Source of the DNA: Gammaproteobacteria bacterium
GTDB taxonomy: Bacteria > Pseudomonadota > Gammaproteobacteria > Pseudomonadales > Azotimanducaceae
DNA length: 6,948 nt
Direction of reading: 5' to 3'
Assembly (NCBI GenBank): GCA_028821035.1
Contig: JAPPHP010000404.1
Coordinates: 1-6,948 of the forward strand
How positions within the stretch are numbered: position 1 is the stretch's first letter; the number at the start of each line of letters is the position of its first letter. Shown here one piece after another: positions 1-6,948 of the stretch. The translations under genes were made by a program, and so were the position numbers. The notes under the pieces were generated by a model. That model saw nothing but the letters and a program-made list of their open reading frames with translations. It searched no databases and had not been told where the DNA came from.

Positions 1-59
1 TTCACGGGGCTCACGCCCCAAAAGTAAACTGTCCACTAAAGCGGGGTAGGTCCACTGGA
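1..59. other. Possible mobile-element edge sequence
   Basis: The first bases read in frame 1 as a short tail (FTGLTPQK) that stops at TAA 25-27, which could be the end of a gene lying to the left. A GGGGC/GCCCC hairpin with a TCAC loop sits at 6-19. The heptamer GTCCACT occurs twice, at 31-37 and 50-56, 19 bases apart. A short gene tail followed closely by small direct repeats, next to what looks like an interrupted gene, is what the end of an insertion sequence often looks like. No family can be named from so little sequence, and the element would lie outside the window. This is an inference with low confidence. Confidence 0.25.
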
Positions 60-260
60 TCCGTCTGGAGGAGTTGGGGGGCTGCGCTGCGGTGGGCGCG
101 CAATCGCGATTTTCTCGACGAGTCCATCCGCAGGGGCCGGTTCCTGGCGACGACGCCTCCGCTCTTGGCTCGGCCGGGCAGCACGTATCTTCGAGAGGTA
201 GGTTGCCTGCACAGCCAAGGCTATCCGATGGCGCCGAGCCATCGTATGGAACTCCTGTGA
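60..260 (+). pseudogene. C-terminal remnant of a larger protein, toxin-tail-like
   Basis: The frame with codons starting at multiples of three is open from base 3 to a TGA at 258-260. It has no ATG before 228, so it is only visible as a fragment. From about base 75 it reads like real protein: ALRWARNRDFLDESIRRG, then RFLATTPPLLARPGSTYLRE, then a GY motif and a short hydrophobic end. The pattern (FLDESIRRG, then TPP..ARPGS.Y.RE, then a short linker and GY) resembles, from memory, the ends of C-terminal toxin domains in polymorphic/Rhs-type secreted proteins. No catalytic motif is visible, so activity cannot be assigned. The N-terminal part is missing, either outside the window or lost where the element-like sequence at 1-59 joins. 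The stop lies 13 bases before the next gene's ATG, as expected for a coupled pair. It could also be a chance open frame in GC-rich DNA, but the amino-acid composition argues against that. Confidence 0.45.
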
Positions 261-264
261 GGAG
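259..264 (+). promoter_or_regulatory. Ribosome binding site for the 274-789 gene
   Basis: GAGGAG is followed by nine bases and then ATG at 274. This spacing favours ATG 274 over the in-frame TTG at 265, which directly abuts the motif. The motif overlaps the stop codon (258-260) of the upstream fragment, so translation of the two frames may once have been coupled. Confidence 0.6.
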
Positions 265-273
265 TTGCCGGTC

Positions 274-789
274 ATGACTTTCCTCAAGCACGGCTGGGAC
301 GCTCTCGCGGCGGCTCTCCCGAAGACGCGATGGCAGCTACTCGATAGCGGTGGCGAGGCGTTGGAGGACGATCCCTTCAACGGGTGGATGGTGGTGACCG
401 ACCGAAAGCTTACCTTGCGGCTTGTCCGAGACCATGGGCTGGATCACGTGGACGTGCAGTGCCTGGAAGAAGACGGCGGCTCGCGCTGGGTATCCCTGGA
501 GATCCTCTCCGTGGCCGCGGGGTTGAAGACCCCGGAGCAATACGCTCACGCATACGCGGCGAGTCTGCGCGCGTTTGAAAGGGAGGATGGGGAGATGCCG
601 CAGAGCGCCGTGATGATCGAGGAGCCCCTGGCGTTCGTGGCGGAAGCCGGGGCTCGGTTGGTCGAGGCCGCCCGGGCGCCGCGAGCGCTCATTGGCGCGG
701 AACTGGAGACCCGCCGGTGTACGCGCCAGACCTTCGAGCGGGCGCAGCCTGCGCCGCGTCGGCCAGACTCGCCCGGCCCGCGCCCTTGA
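274..789 (+). CDS. Small acidic protein of unknown function, possible immunity protein
   Basis: The gene encodes about 171 residues from ATG 274; an in-frame TTG at 265 would add three. I do not recognise the family. The first ~110 residues look like a compact soluble domain: MTFLKHGWDALAAALPKTRW, then DPFNGWMVVTDRKLTLRLVR, an acidic stretch (DVQCLEEDGG) and a helical segment ending in YAASLRAFERED. There is no signal peptide or membrane segment. The last ~30 residues are rich in arginine, proline and alanine (QPAPRRPDSPGPRP) and look unlike the rest, so the native end may have been lost through a frameshift or deletion. Its close position behind the toxin-tail-like fragment, its small size and acidic character would fit an immunity protein, but this rests on context alone. 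It converges on the acyl-CoA ligase gene. Confidence 0.55.
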   Translation: MTFLKHGWDALAAALPKTRWQLLDSGGEALEDDPFNGWMVVTDRKLTLRLVRDHGLDHVDVQCLEEDGGSRWVSLEILSVAAGLKTPEQYAHAYAASLRAFEREDGEMPQSAVMIEEPLAFVAEAGARLVEAARAPRALIGAELETRRCTRQTFERAQPAPRRPDSPGPRP

Positions 790-827
790 AGCGCGAGCTT
801 AGCTACGAGAAGGGTACGGCTCGCGCT
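790..827 (+). terminator. Possible stem-loop after the small gene
   Basis: A perfect 9-bp inverted repeat (AGCGCGAGC at 790-798, GCTCGCGCT at 819-827) with a 20-base loop begins right after the stop codon at 787-789. There is no T-run after the stem, so it is not a classical intrinsic terminator. It could still end or protect the transcript. Confidence 0.3.
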
Positions 828-965
828 CCCTGTTCCTGGGCGACGGCTGATCCTGCAAGTCATAGAGGCTCGCGGCCGGAGCGTTATGGACGAACACACA
901 AGCAGGGACTGCCGTAGGGCCGGGTTGAGAAGGCGTGCTCGGGGTCCGCGGCCAAACCGCGCCGT

Positions 966-992
966 CCGACAGCGGGAGCTGAGCCGTGTCGG
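966..992 (-). terminator. Possible hairpin downstream of the acyl-CoA ligase gene
   Basis: CCGACA (966-971) pairs with TGTCGG (987-992). Read on the minus strand, three further inner pairs (CGG with CCG) form if one C is bulged, leaving an 8-base loop. It starts about 20 bases past the ligase stop codon, where a terminator is expected between convergent genes. No T-tract follows, so support is moderate at best. Apart from this and the stem at 790-827, nothing recognisable lies in 790-1012. Confidence 0.3.
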
Positions 993-1012
993 CAGGAGTA
1001 GCAGTGCCCGGT

Positions 1013-2566
1013 TCAGACGATGCGCGAACCGGTCTTTCCCCAGTACTCGTCCTTCAGCAGCCGCTTGTAGAGCTTGCCCGTCGGCAGCCGCGGCAGTTCG
1101 TCGCGGAAGTCGACGCTCTTCGGGCACTTGTAGTGGGCGATGTGCTCGCGGGCGTACGCCATGAGTTCCGCCGCGAGGGCCGGGCCCGGTTCCGCGCCGG
1201 GGGCGGGCTGCACGACGGCCTTCACCGCTTCGCCCATTTCGTCGTCCGGCACCCCGATGACCGCCACGTCCATGACCTTGGCGTGCACCACCATGGCGTC
1301 CTCGATCTCCTGCGGATAGATGTTCACGCCGCCCGAGATGATCATGTAGGTGGCCCGGTCGGTGAGATAGAGGAAGCCGTCCTCGTCCACGTAGCCGACG
1401 TCGCCGAGGGCGCTCCAGTTGGCGTGTTCTGGGTGCTGCGCCTCCTTCGTCTTCTCCGGGTCGTCCAGGTACTCGAACGGCAACGCCGGCAACTCGAAGT
1501 AGACGATCCCCGGCTCCCCCGCAGGGAGTTCCCGGCCGTCCTCGTCGCAGATGTGGATGACGCCGAGGACGGGTTTCCCGACAGTCCCCCGGTGCTCGAA
1601 CCACTCGTCGGGACCGGTGTGGGTGAACCCGTTGATCTCGGTCCCCGCGTAGTACTCGTAGAGGATCCTGCCCCACCACTCGAACATCTGCTCCTTCACC
1701 TTCGGCGGGCACGGCGCCGCGGCGTGGATGGCGACCTTGTGGGAGGACAGGTCATACCCGGCGCGCTCCGACTCCTCGAGCTTGAGCATGCGGGTGAACA
1801 TGGTCGGCACCCACTGGCTGTGCGTCACCCGGTGTTCCTCGATGGCGGCGAGCGCATGGACCGGGTCGAAGCGCGGCATGATGACGGCCGTGCCGCCGAG
1901 CGACTGCACCCCGGTGCAGAAGGCGAGCGGCGCCGAGTGATACAGCGGCGCCGGCGAGAGGTAGACGCTCTGCGCGTCGAAGCCCCAGAGCATGCTCTGC
2001 AGCGTGCCCACGAGGTTGGCGTCGTCCTCGATGGAAGCCTCCGGCAACGCGCGCAGGATGCCCTTTGGCCGGCCGGTGGTACCGGAGCTGTAAAGCATGA
2101 ACGTCCCCGCCGGCTGTTCCGCGAGGGGCTCCGTCGGATGGGTGCCGATGGCGGTCTCGAAGTCCTCCCACCCGTCGATGGCGCCGTCGAGCATGAGCCA
2201 GGTGTGACAGTCGGGGGCGTACTTCGGGATGTTCCGGGCGACGTCCGCGCGGGCGCGGCTCGCGACCAGTACCTGCGACCTGGAGTTCTCGACGATGTAA
2301 CCGGCCTCCTCGTCGGTGAGGTAGCGGTTCACCGTCGTGAGGTACAGGCCCGAGCGCAGCGCGGCCCACACCGCGTCGAACCAGGCGATGTGGTTCTCGG
2401 CGAAGATCGAGATGTGGTCCCCGCGCCGGAGGCCCCGGTCGTACAGCAGTTGCGCGAGTTGGTTGGAGCGGTCGTTCAGCTCACGGTAGGTGCGGGTGGC
2501 GCCGGTGGCGCTGTTGATGACGGCGGCTTTGTCGGGAGACAGTTCGGCCCATTTGCCTGGATACAT
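1013..2566 (-). CDS. AMP-forming acyl-CoA synthetase (FadD-like ligase)
   Basis: This 517-residue protein belongs to the ANL adenylating superfamily. Such enzymes activate a carboxylic acid with ATP to an acyl-AMP and then transfer it to coenzyme A. All core motifs are visible: the P-loop YSSGTTGRPKG (159-169), PLYHSAP (207-213), YYAGTE (305-310), the LGDVGY motif with the ribose-binding Asp389, DR at 403-404, the hinge/CoA region ISGGVNIYPQEIE (410-422), and PTGK with the catalytic Lys498. The TGD threonine is replaced by leucine, which I believe is common in this subgroup. It is likely a cytoplasmic medium- or long-chain, bile-acid or sterol side-chain ligase; the substrate cannot be read from sequence. 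The start MYPGKWAELSPDKAAV fits the usual N-terminus of the subgroup, so ATG 2566 is likely right although the Shine-Dalgarno is weak. Length is normal and no lesion is seen. It follows the SEC-C gene on the same strand, separated by a repeat array, so it probably has its own promoter. Confidence 0.95.
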   Translation of the reverse strand: MYPGKWAELSPDKAAVINSATGATRTYRELNDRSNQLAQLLYDRGLRRGDHISIFAENHIAWFDAVWAALRSGLYLTTVNRYLTDEEAGYIVENSRSQVLVASRARADVARNIPKYAPDCHTWLMLDGAIDGWEDFETAIGTHPTEPLAEQPAGTFMLYSSGTTGRPKGILRALPEASIEDDANLVGTLQSMLWGFDAQSVYLSPAPLYHSAPLAFCTGVQSLGGTAVIMPRFDPVHALAAIEEHRVTHSQWVPTMFTRMLKLEESERAGYDLSSHKVAIHAAAPCPPKVKEQMFEWWGRILYEYYAGTEINGFTHTGPDEWFEHRGTVGKPVLGVIHICDEDGRELPAGEPGIVYFELPALPFEYLDDPEKTKEAQHPEHANWSALGDVGYVDEDGFLYLTDRATYMIISGGVNIYPQEIEDAMVVHAKVMDVAVIGVPDDEMGEAVKAVVQPAPGAEPGPALAAELMAYAREHIAHYKCPKSVDFRDELPRLPTGKLYKRLLKDEYWGKTGSRIV

Positions 2567-2611
2567 GGTCGGCCCTGGAGGTTGGGAAGCGGGAACGGGC
2601 GAGTGTACAGG

Positions 2612-2704
2612 GGGTGATTTGCCGATTACATCAACGGGTGATTTGTCGAAGTATCAGCGGGCCATTTGTCGAAACACCGACGGGTGGCCGTTATCCGCAA
2701 CCGG
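2612..2704. repeat. Four degenerate 23-24 bp tandem repeats, IS21-end-like
   Basis: Units begin at 2612, 2636, 2659 and 2682, giving periods of 24, 23 and 23. Units 1 and 2 open with GGGTGATTTG and unit 3 with GGGCCATTTG; units 2 and 3 share the core ATTTGTCGAA. Unit 4 is the most diverged (GGGTGGCCGTTATCCG). The array fills most of the gap between the SEC-C stop and the ligase start. Several short repeats of this size at an end are typical of IS21-family elements (IstA/IstB), and the GGGTGGCCG form fits what I remember of such ends, but no transposase lies nearby. The simplest reading is a solo or decayed IS end. A binding-site array controlling the ligase gene, whose ATG is 45 bases away, is the main alternative. 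Confidence 0.6.
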
Positions 2705-2709
2705 GAGCC

Positions 2710-4149
2710 TCAGTCGAGGCCGAGCACCCGGCGGAGCTTCTCCGTGTCGGCGTCGAGCACCGTGCCGAGGTTGAGCTCCTCGAGGTGCCACAGGACGGCC
2801 TCGAGCCGTTCCCTGCCGATGTCCGTGCGGGCGGCTTCGCGTGGCGTCTGGTCCTTGAGTTCCGGAAGCGGCTCGTCGGGCCATCGCTCCCAGTGCGCCT
2901 CGGCGATGTCCTCGAGCAGGCCAGCCGCGGTCTCGGCATCCATTTCGTCATCGCCCTCGGGGTCCTCCGGAAACGTCCAGTCCGGTAGGTCCCCCAGATC
3001 GTCCACCACCTCCGTGTCACGGAGAGCCGCCCGGTCTCCGAGGCGTGCCTCGCACTCGCGCTGGAAGGCGTCGACCCGGCGCGCGGAGTCCGCGAACACC
3101 TCCATGCGGGGACCGTCGATCCGGATCTGCCCCAAGGTCGTGTCGGCCCAGACGTCCTTCCGGGTGGCGCCTTCCTGCGCCCACGGGAACGAGACGGTCA
3201 CGAGCTTCCCCGTGTCGTCGGTCTGGCGCGGCTGGTCGCGGTCCAGGCCCCTCGCCAGGGGCAGGAGGGCGTCGCTGGCCTCCTGGGGCGTGCACCGCAG
3301 GTCGTAGTGCAGCAGCGTGAGCTGGACGGGATCGCCGTCCGCGTTCTCGATGAGCGGCGGCTCCGGATCGAGGAGTGCCTCCTGCAGGTCGAAGTAGAGG
3401 GCGCGTAGCTCTGCCCCGCGGCCGGCAAGCGCCTCGGCCGGGGCATCGGGCTCGATTCCCCACTCCTCGCGCAGGTCGATTACGTGCTCGGCCCAGGCGG
3501 GCGGCAGGATGTACGGGGCGCAGCCGAGCAGGATCGAGTCGCCGTCGAGGGTGACCACCTGCGCGTAGAGGATCGCTCCCCTGGGGAACGCCTCCGCATC
3601 GACCTGCTCGTGCACCTCGTAGTCCCGCCGGCGGAGCATGTCCCGCAACGTCACGGTGCGCCCCGGCTCCAGCCCGCGGACCATGTAGAAGCTGAACGGC
3701 TGCGCGCAGGCGGCCTCGATGAACCGCCTCGTCAGGGCGTCGGTCCGGGCCCGGCGATGCTCGAGGTAATGCAGTGCGATCGGCGTCTGGGGACGACTGT
3801 CCTCCGGGTCGAGGCCGGCCGTCTCGGGGATCCAGGAATAGGGGCACCAGGCCGAGAAGGTGTCGAACTCGACCGGCAGGTCGTCCTCATCGAGAGCGTC
3901 CGCGAAGAGCCCGTCTTCGTCGAACGGCGTTTCGTCTCCCAGCGTGAAGTCGAACCAGGCGTCGGCCAGCCAGCCCGGGCCGTAGTACCGCTCGGCATGG
4001 GTGGCGAGACGCCCGCTCAGTTTCTCCGCCAGGCGCTCCATGCGCCGCCATCCGGGCGACGCACGGCGGGTCTGGTCCCGCAGCATGCAGCAGCGCTTGT
4101 ATTTCTTCCCGCTCCCGCAGGGGCAGGGGTCGTTTCTGCCGGTTTTCAT
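2710..4149 (-). CDS. SEC-C zinc-motif protein of unknown function
   Basis: This is a 479-residue soluble protein. The extreme N-terminus is a textbook SEC-C motif (GRNDPCPCGSGKKYKRCC, residues 4-21), with Cys9, Cys11, Cys20 and Cys21 placed to bind zinc. The same motif ends SecA and binds SecB, and it occurs in many unrelated proteins, so it does not reveal the function. The middle (about 130-215) has the block EPGRTVTLRDMLRRRDYEVH followed by a strand-rich region ending LLGCAPYILPP, a pattern I recall from other long SEC-C proteins. The C-terminal third is very acidic (380-415) and then has TPREAA..DIGRERLE (435-450), also recurrent in that group. It contains no enzyme signature I can name and no membrane segment or signal peptide. 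The gene lies 29 bases behind the SulP transporter gene on the same strand and may be co-transcribed with it. The start MKTGRNDPCPCG places the motif at the terminus, as is usual; its Shine-Dalgarno is poor, consistent with coupling. Confidence 0.9.
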   Translation of the reverse strand: MKTGRNDPCPCGSGKKYKRCCMLRDQTRRASPGWRRMERLAEKLSGRLATHAERYYGPGWLADAWFDFTLGDETPFDEDGLFADALDEDDLPVEFDTFSAWCPYSWIPETAGLDPEDSRPQTPIALHYLEHRRARTDALTRRFIEAACAQPFSFYMVRGLEPGRTVTLRDMLRRRDYEVHEQVDAEAFPRGAILYAQVVTLDGDSILLGCAPYILPPAWAEHVIDLREEWGIEPDAPAEALAGRGAELRALYFDLQEALLDPEPPLIENADGDPVQLTLLHYDLRCTPQEASDALLPLARGLDRDQPRQTDDTGKLVTVSFPWAQEGATRKDVWADTTLGQIRIDGPRMEVFADSARRVDAFQRECEARLGDRAALRDTEVVDDLGDLPDWTFPEDPEGDDEMDAETAAGLLEDIAEAHWERWPDEPLPELKDQTPREAARTDIGRERLEAVLWHLEELNLGTVLDADTEKLRRVLGLD

Positions 4150-4178
4150 GGGTGTCTCGGTGGGGAACGACGGCTGGG

Positions 4179-5999
4179 CTAATCGCCCACCGCGGCCGCC
4201 CCCATCGCGCGCATGGCCTCGTCCGTGGTGAGGAACACCTCACCCGACAACTCCTCCGACAGACCCGCTGTCCCGAACTGGTCCTGCACAGGGCCCTTGA
4301 CCTCCGACAGGTGCAGCGCCACGTCCCGTGCCTCGAGCCGGTGGTTCATGCGGCGCAGCATTTCGAGGCCCGAGTTGTCGATGAAGTTGATGGCGCTGCA
4401 CACGAGCACCAGATGACGTGCCTCCGGGTGGCGGTTGAGGATTTCCAGCAAGCGGTCCTCGATGTCGTGGGCGTTGGCGAAGTGAAGGTTCTCGTCGACG
4501 CGTACGGCGACGGCGTGGGGCATGGTCTCCGTGTCGTAGCGCGCAACGTTGCGGAAGTGGGTCGAGCCCCCGATCCTGCCGACAACGGCGATGTGCGGCC
4601 GGCTCGATTGCCGGAGGAAGAGCGCCACCGCCGCTCCCGCACCGAGCAGCAGGCCGCCTTCGACGCCGAGGATCAAGACGCCGAAGAGGGTGAGGAGATG
4701 CACCGCGACATCGGCCCGGTAGAAGTGCCAGTGCTCGCGCAGCGTGGAAAAGTCGATGAGGTTGACGACCGAGACGATGACGATGGCTGCGAGCGTGGCG
4801 TGGGGCAGGTAGCGGAACAACGGCGTGAGCCACAGCAGGGTTACGATGATCCCGGCGACGCACACGAGCATGCTGACCGGGGTGCGGGCTCCGGCGGAAT
4901 GGTTGATGCTCGACTTGGTGAAGCTGCCGGCCACCGGATACGCTCCCGTCAACGCCGCCCCGAGGTTCGACGCGCCGAGCGCCAGCAGTTCCTGGGGCGC
5001 GTCCACGCGCTCGCGCTGGCGCGTGGCGAGGGTGGACGCGATCGAGTAGGTCTCGACGAACGCGACGAGCGCGATGATCGTCGCCGCGGGGGCGAGGTCG
5101 ATCCAGAGGGCCGGGTCGAGGGGCGGCAGGGTCAGGCCCGGTAGTCCGCTTGGCACGAACCCCACCGCGGCGACGTCGAGGTCGAACAGGAAGACGCAGA
5201 GGGTCGCCACGATGGCGACGAGCATCGGCCCCGTCCGCGTCATGGGATGGTCGGGCTTGCCCCCGAAGGGCAGGCTGCCGAAGCGCCGCACCGCCCACAC
5301 GCCGAGGATGCTCGCGCCGCCGATGGCGAGCGCTACGGGCGAGAGGTCCGCGGCCGCCTGGACGAGCCGCGAAAGCTGCTCGTAGGGGTTCCCGCGGGTG
5401 TCGATGGCGAGCCCGGCGAACGCCGGCAACTGGCTGATGATGATGAGGATGGCGGCCCCGTTCACGAAACCCGCGATCACCGGGTGACTCAGCAGATTGA
5501 CGATGCCGCCCATCTGCAGGACGCGCAGCAGCCAGAGCATCGCGCAGACCTCGAGGCACAGAATGGAGGTGATCGAAAGGTAGGCGTCGGAGTACGCGGG
5601 AGCGTACTCGCCGACGGTGGCGGCGACCATCAGGGCCGCTATGGCCACGGGACCGACCACCAGTTGCCGGGTGGAGCCGAGCACGGCGTGGATCGCCATC
5701 GGCGCGAGACAGGCGTAGAGGCCCGCCTGGGCGGGCAGGCCGGCGAGATACGCGTAGGCGACCGCCTGGGGCACCGTGACCACGCCGAGGACCAGTCCGG
5801 CAACGAGGTCGTGGTGGAAGTCGTCGCGTCGATAGCTGGGGAGGACCGCGAGGATCGGCACGAACCGCGTGATGGAGCGGCGGGTTGCGAGCGCGCCAAA
5901 GGCCTCCGCGTCCCGGCGGGGACCTTCCGCCGGCGCGCTCGCGCGGCTACGCGCCGGCGACCGAAGGCGACGTGCCCAGTCCTTGACACCCGTGAACAT
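4179..5999 (-). CDS. SulP-family anion transporter with STAS domain
   Basis: The protein has 606 residues from ATG 5999. After a basic cytoplasmic N-terminus (1-60), a hydrophobic transport region spans about 62-462. It includes the family hallmarks PQAVAYAYLAGLPAQAGLYA (77-96), GSTRQLVVGPVA (108-119), FVETYSIA with a conserved membrane glutamate (Glu316), QELLALGASNLGAALTGAYP (336-355), and GSFTKSSINHSAGARTP (358-374). A STAS domain follows (about 468-600) with the FIDNSG motif at 539-544. SulP/SLC26 carriers move sulfate, bicarbonate or other anions across the inner membrane; the exact substrate and the coupling ion cannot be deduced here. An upstream GTG at 6092 would add 31 residues (MSIPTSVSALVL...), but it overlaps the divergent dehydrogenase start at 6085 and would consume its control region, so ATG 5999 is preferred. 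The Shine-Dalgarno is weak. The gene is divergent from the dehydrogenase and leads into the SEC-C gene. No carbonic anhydrase or sulfur-assimilation gene is adjacent to hint at a substrate. Confidence 0.94.
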   Translation of the reverse strand: MFTGVKDWARRLRSPARSRASAPAEGPRRDAEAFGALATRRSITRFVPILAVLPSYRRDDFHHDLVAGLVLGVVTVPQAVAYAYLAGLPAQAGLYACLAPMAIHAVLGSTRQLVVGPVAIAALMVAATVGEYAPAYSDAYLSITSILCLEVCAMLWLLRVLQMGGIVNLLSHPVIAGFVNGAAILIIISQLPAFAGLAIDTRGNPYEQLSRLVQAAADLSPVALAIGGASILGVWAVRRFGSLPFGGKPDHPMTRTGPMLVAIVATLCVFLFDLDVAAVGFVPSGLPGLTLPPLDPALWIDLAPAATIIALVAFVETYSIASTLATRQRERVDAPQELLALGASNLGAALTGAYPVAGSFTKSSINHSAGARTPVSMLVCVAGIIVTLLWLTPLFRYLPHATLAAIVIVSVVNLIDFSTLREHWHFYRADVAVHLLTLFGVLILGVEGGLLLGAGAAVALFLRQSSRPHIAVVGRIGGSTHFRNVARYDTETMPHAVAVRVDENLHFANAHDIEDRLLEILNRHPEARHLVLVCSAINFIDNSGLEMLRRMNHRLEARDVALHLSEVKGPVQDQFGTAGLSEELSGEVFLTTDEAMRAMGAAAVGD

Positions 6000-6018
6000 G
6001 GGGCGCAACTCTATCAGT

Positions 6019-6039
6019 CCGCGCCGCGACGCGGCGCGG
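6019..6039. promoter_or_regulatory. Perfect palindrome in the divergent control region
   Basis: CCGCGCCGCG (6019-6028), a single A (6029) and CGCGGCGCGG (6030-6039) form a perfect 10-bp inverted repeat. The pairing can be extended by GTCC/GGAC with one bulged G, to about 6017-6042. It lies 19 bases before the SulP ATG and 45 bases before the dehydrogenase ATG, in the only 85 bases separating the two divergent genes. This placement suits an operator for a dimeric regulator acting on one or both genes, or a strong hairpin in a leader transcript. Simple CG-rich composition raises the chance of such palindromes, so the role is inference. Confidence 0.4.
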
Positions 6040-6074
6040 GACGCCCACTGGGAGGGCAACACGAGGGCAGAAAC

Positions 6075-6080
6075 GGAGGT
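6075..6080 (+). promoter_or_regulatory. Strong ribosome binding site for the dehydrogenase gene
   Basis: GGAGGT ends four bases before ATG 6085, a near-consensus Shine-Dalgarno. It fixes the start of the dehydrogenase gene and argues against the overlapping minus-strand GTG start of the transporter. Confidence 0.75.
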
Positions 6081-6084
6081 AGGA

Positions 6085-6948
<864 letters not shown>

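Noticed and set aside
36..380. A 114-codon minus-strand open frame at the left end
   Set aside because: It overlaps the well-placed start of the plus-strand gene at 274, has a low-complexity arginine/proline/serine composition, and lacks a convincing ribosome binding site.
947..961. CGCGG/CCGCG hairpin as a terminator
   Set aside because: The stem is only five pairs with no T-tract, and such hairpins are expected by chance in CG-rich DNA.
986..2617. A 543-codon plus-strand open frame opposite the acyl-CoA ligase gene
   Set aside because: It mirrors the ligase codons in high-GC DNA, is rich in V/R/D/H, and has no recognisable motif. The minus-strand frame has every motif of an ANL ligase.
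4152..5144. A 330-codon plus-strand open frame inside the transporter gene
   Set aside because: It is antisense to the transporter, with a shadow-like composition rich in E/V/R/D/H and no domain.
5983..5988. TTGACA on the plus strand as a -35 box for the dehydrogenase gene
   Set aside because: The hexamer is perfect, but no acceptable -10 box lies 16-18 bases downstream, and it sits within the transporter coding sequence.

Overview
The window is high-GC DNA from a bacterium that probably makes glutathione. The best evidence is a class III alcohol dehydrogenase, the glutathione-dependent formaldehyde oxidation enzyme, at the right edge. Together with the FadD-type ligase, the SulP carrier and the SEC-C protein, this suggests a proteobacterium, but no marker fixes the genus. 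There are four well-supported protein genes, one small unrecognised gene, one gene remnant, and a few short non-coding structures. No rRNA, tRNA or CRISPR array was seen, and no complete mobile element.

Left end (1-1012): this looks like accessory DNA. The first ~60 bases resemble the edge of a mobile element. An open frame follows without a start codon and ends at 260; its last ~55 codons read like the C-terminus of a real protein. A small gene with a clear ribosome binding site (274-789) starts 13 bases later. A fragment ending in a plausible toxin tail, followed closely by a small acidic protein, resembles a decayed polymorphic toxin/immunity pair, but this is an inference from pattern only. 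The next 223 bases lie between convergent genes and hold two hairpins.

Centre (1013-4149), all on the minus strand: an AMP-forming acyl-CoA ligase (1013-2566) with every core motif intact, and upstream of it a SEC-C zinc-motif protein (2710-4149). The 143-base gap between them carries four degenerate 23-24 bp tandem repeats that resemble the repeat-rich end of an IS21-type insertion sequence, with no transposase next to it.

Right part (4179-6948): a SulP-family anion transporter with a C-terminal STAS domain lies on the minus strand. It is 29 bases upstream of the SEC-C gene and probably shares its transcript. Divergent from it, starting at 6085 on the plus strand and running off the window, is the S-(hydroxymethyl)glutathione dehydrogenase gene. 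The 85-base divergent control region contains a perfect 10+1+10 bp palindrome.

The genes do not form one obvious pathway. Fatty or carboxylic acid activation, anion uptake and formaldehyde detoxification are ordinary housekeeping or accessory metabolism. The parts most worth a second look are the left-end remnant pair, the repeat array, and the palindrome between the SulP and dehydrogenase genes.
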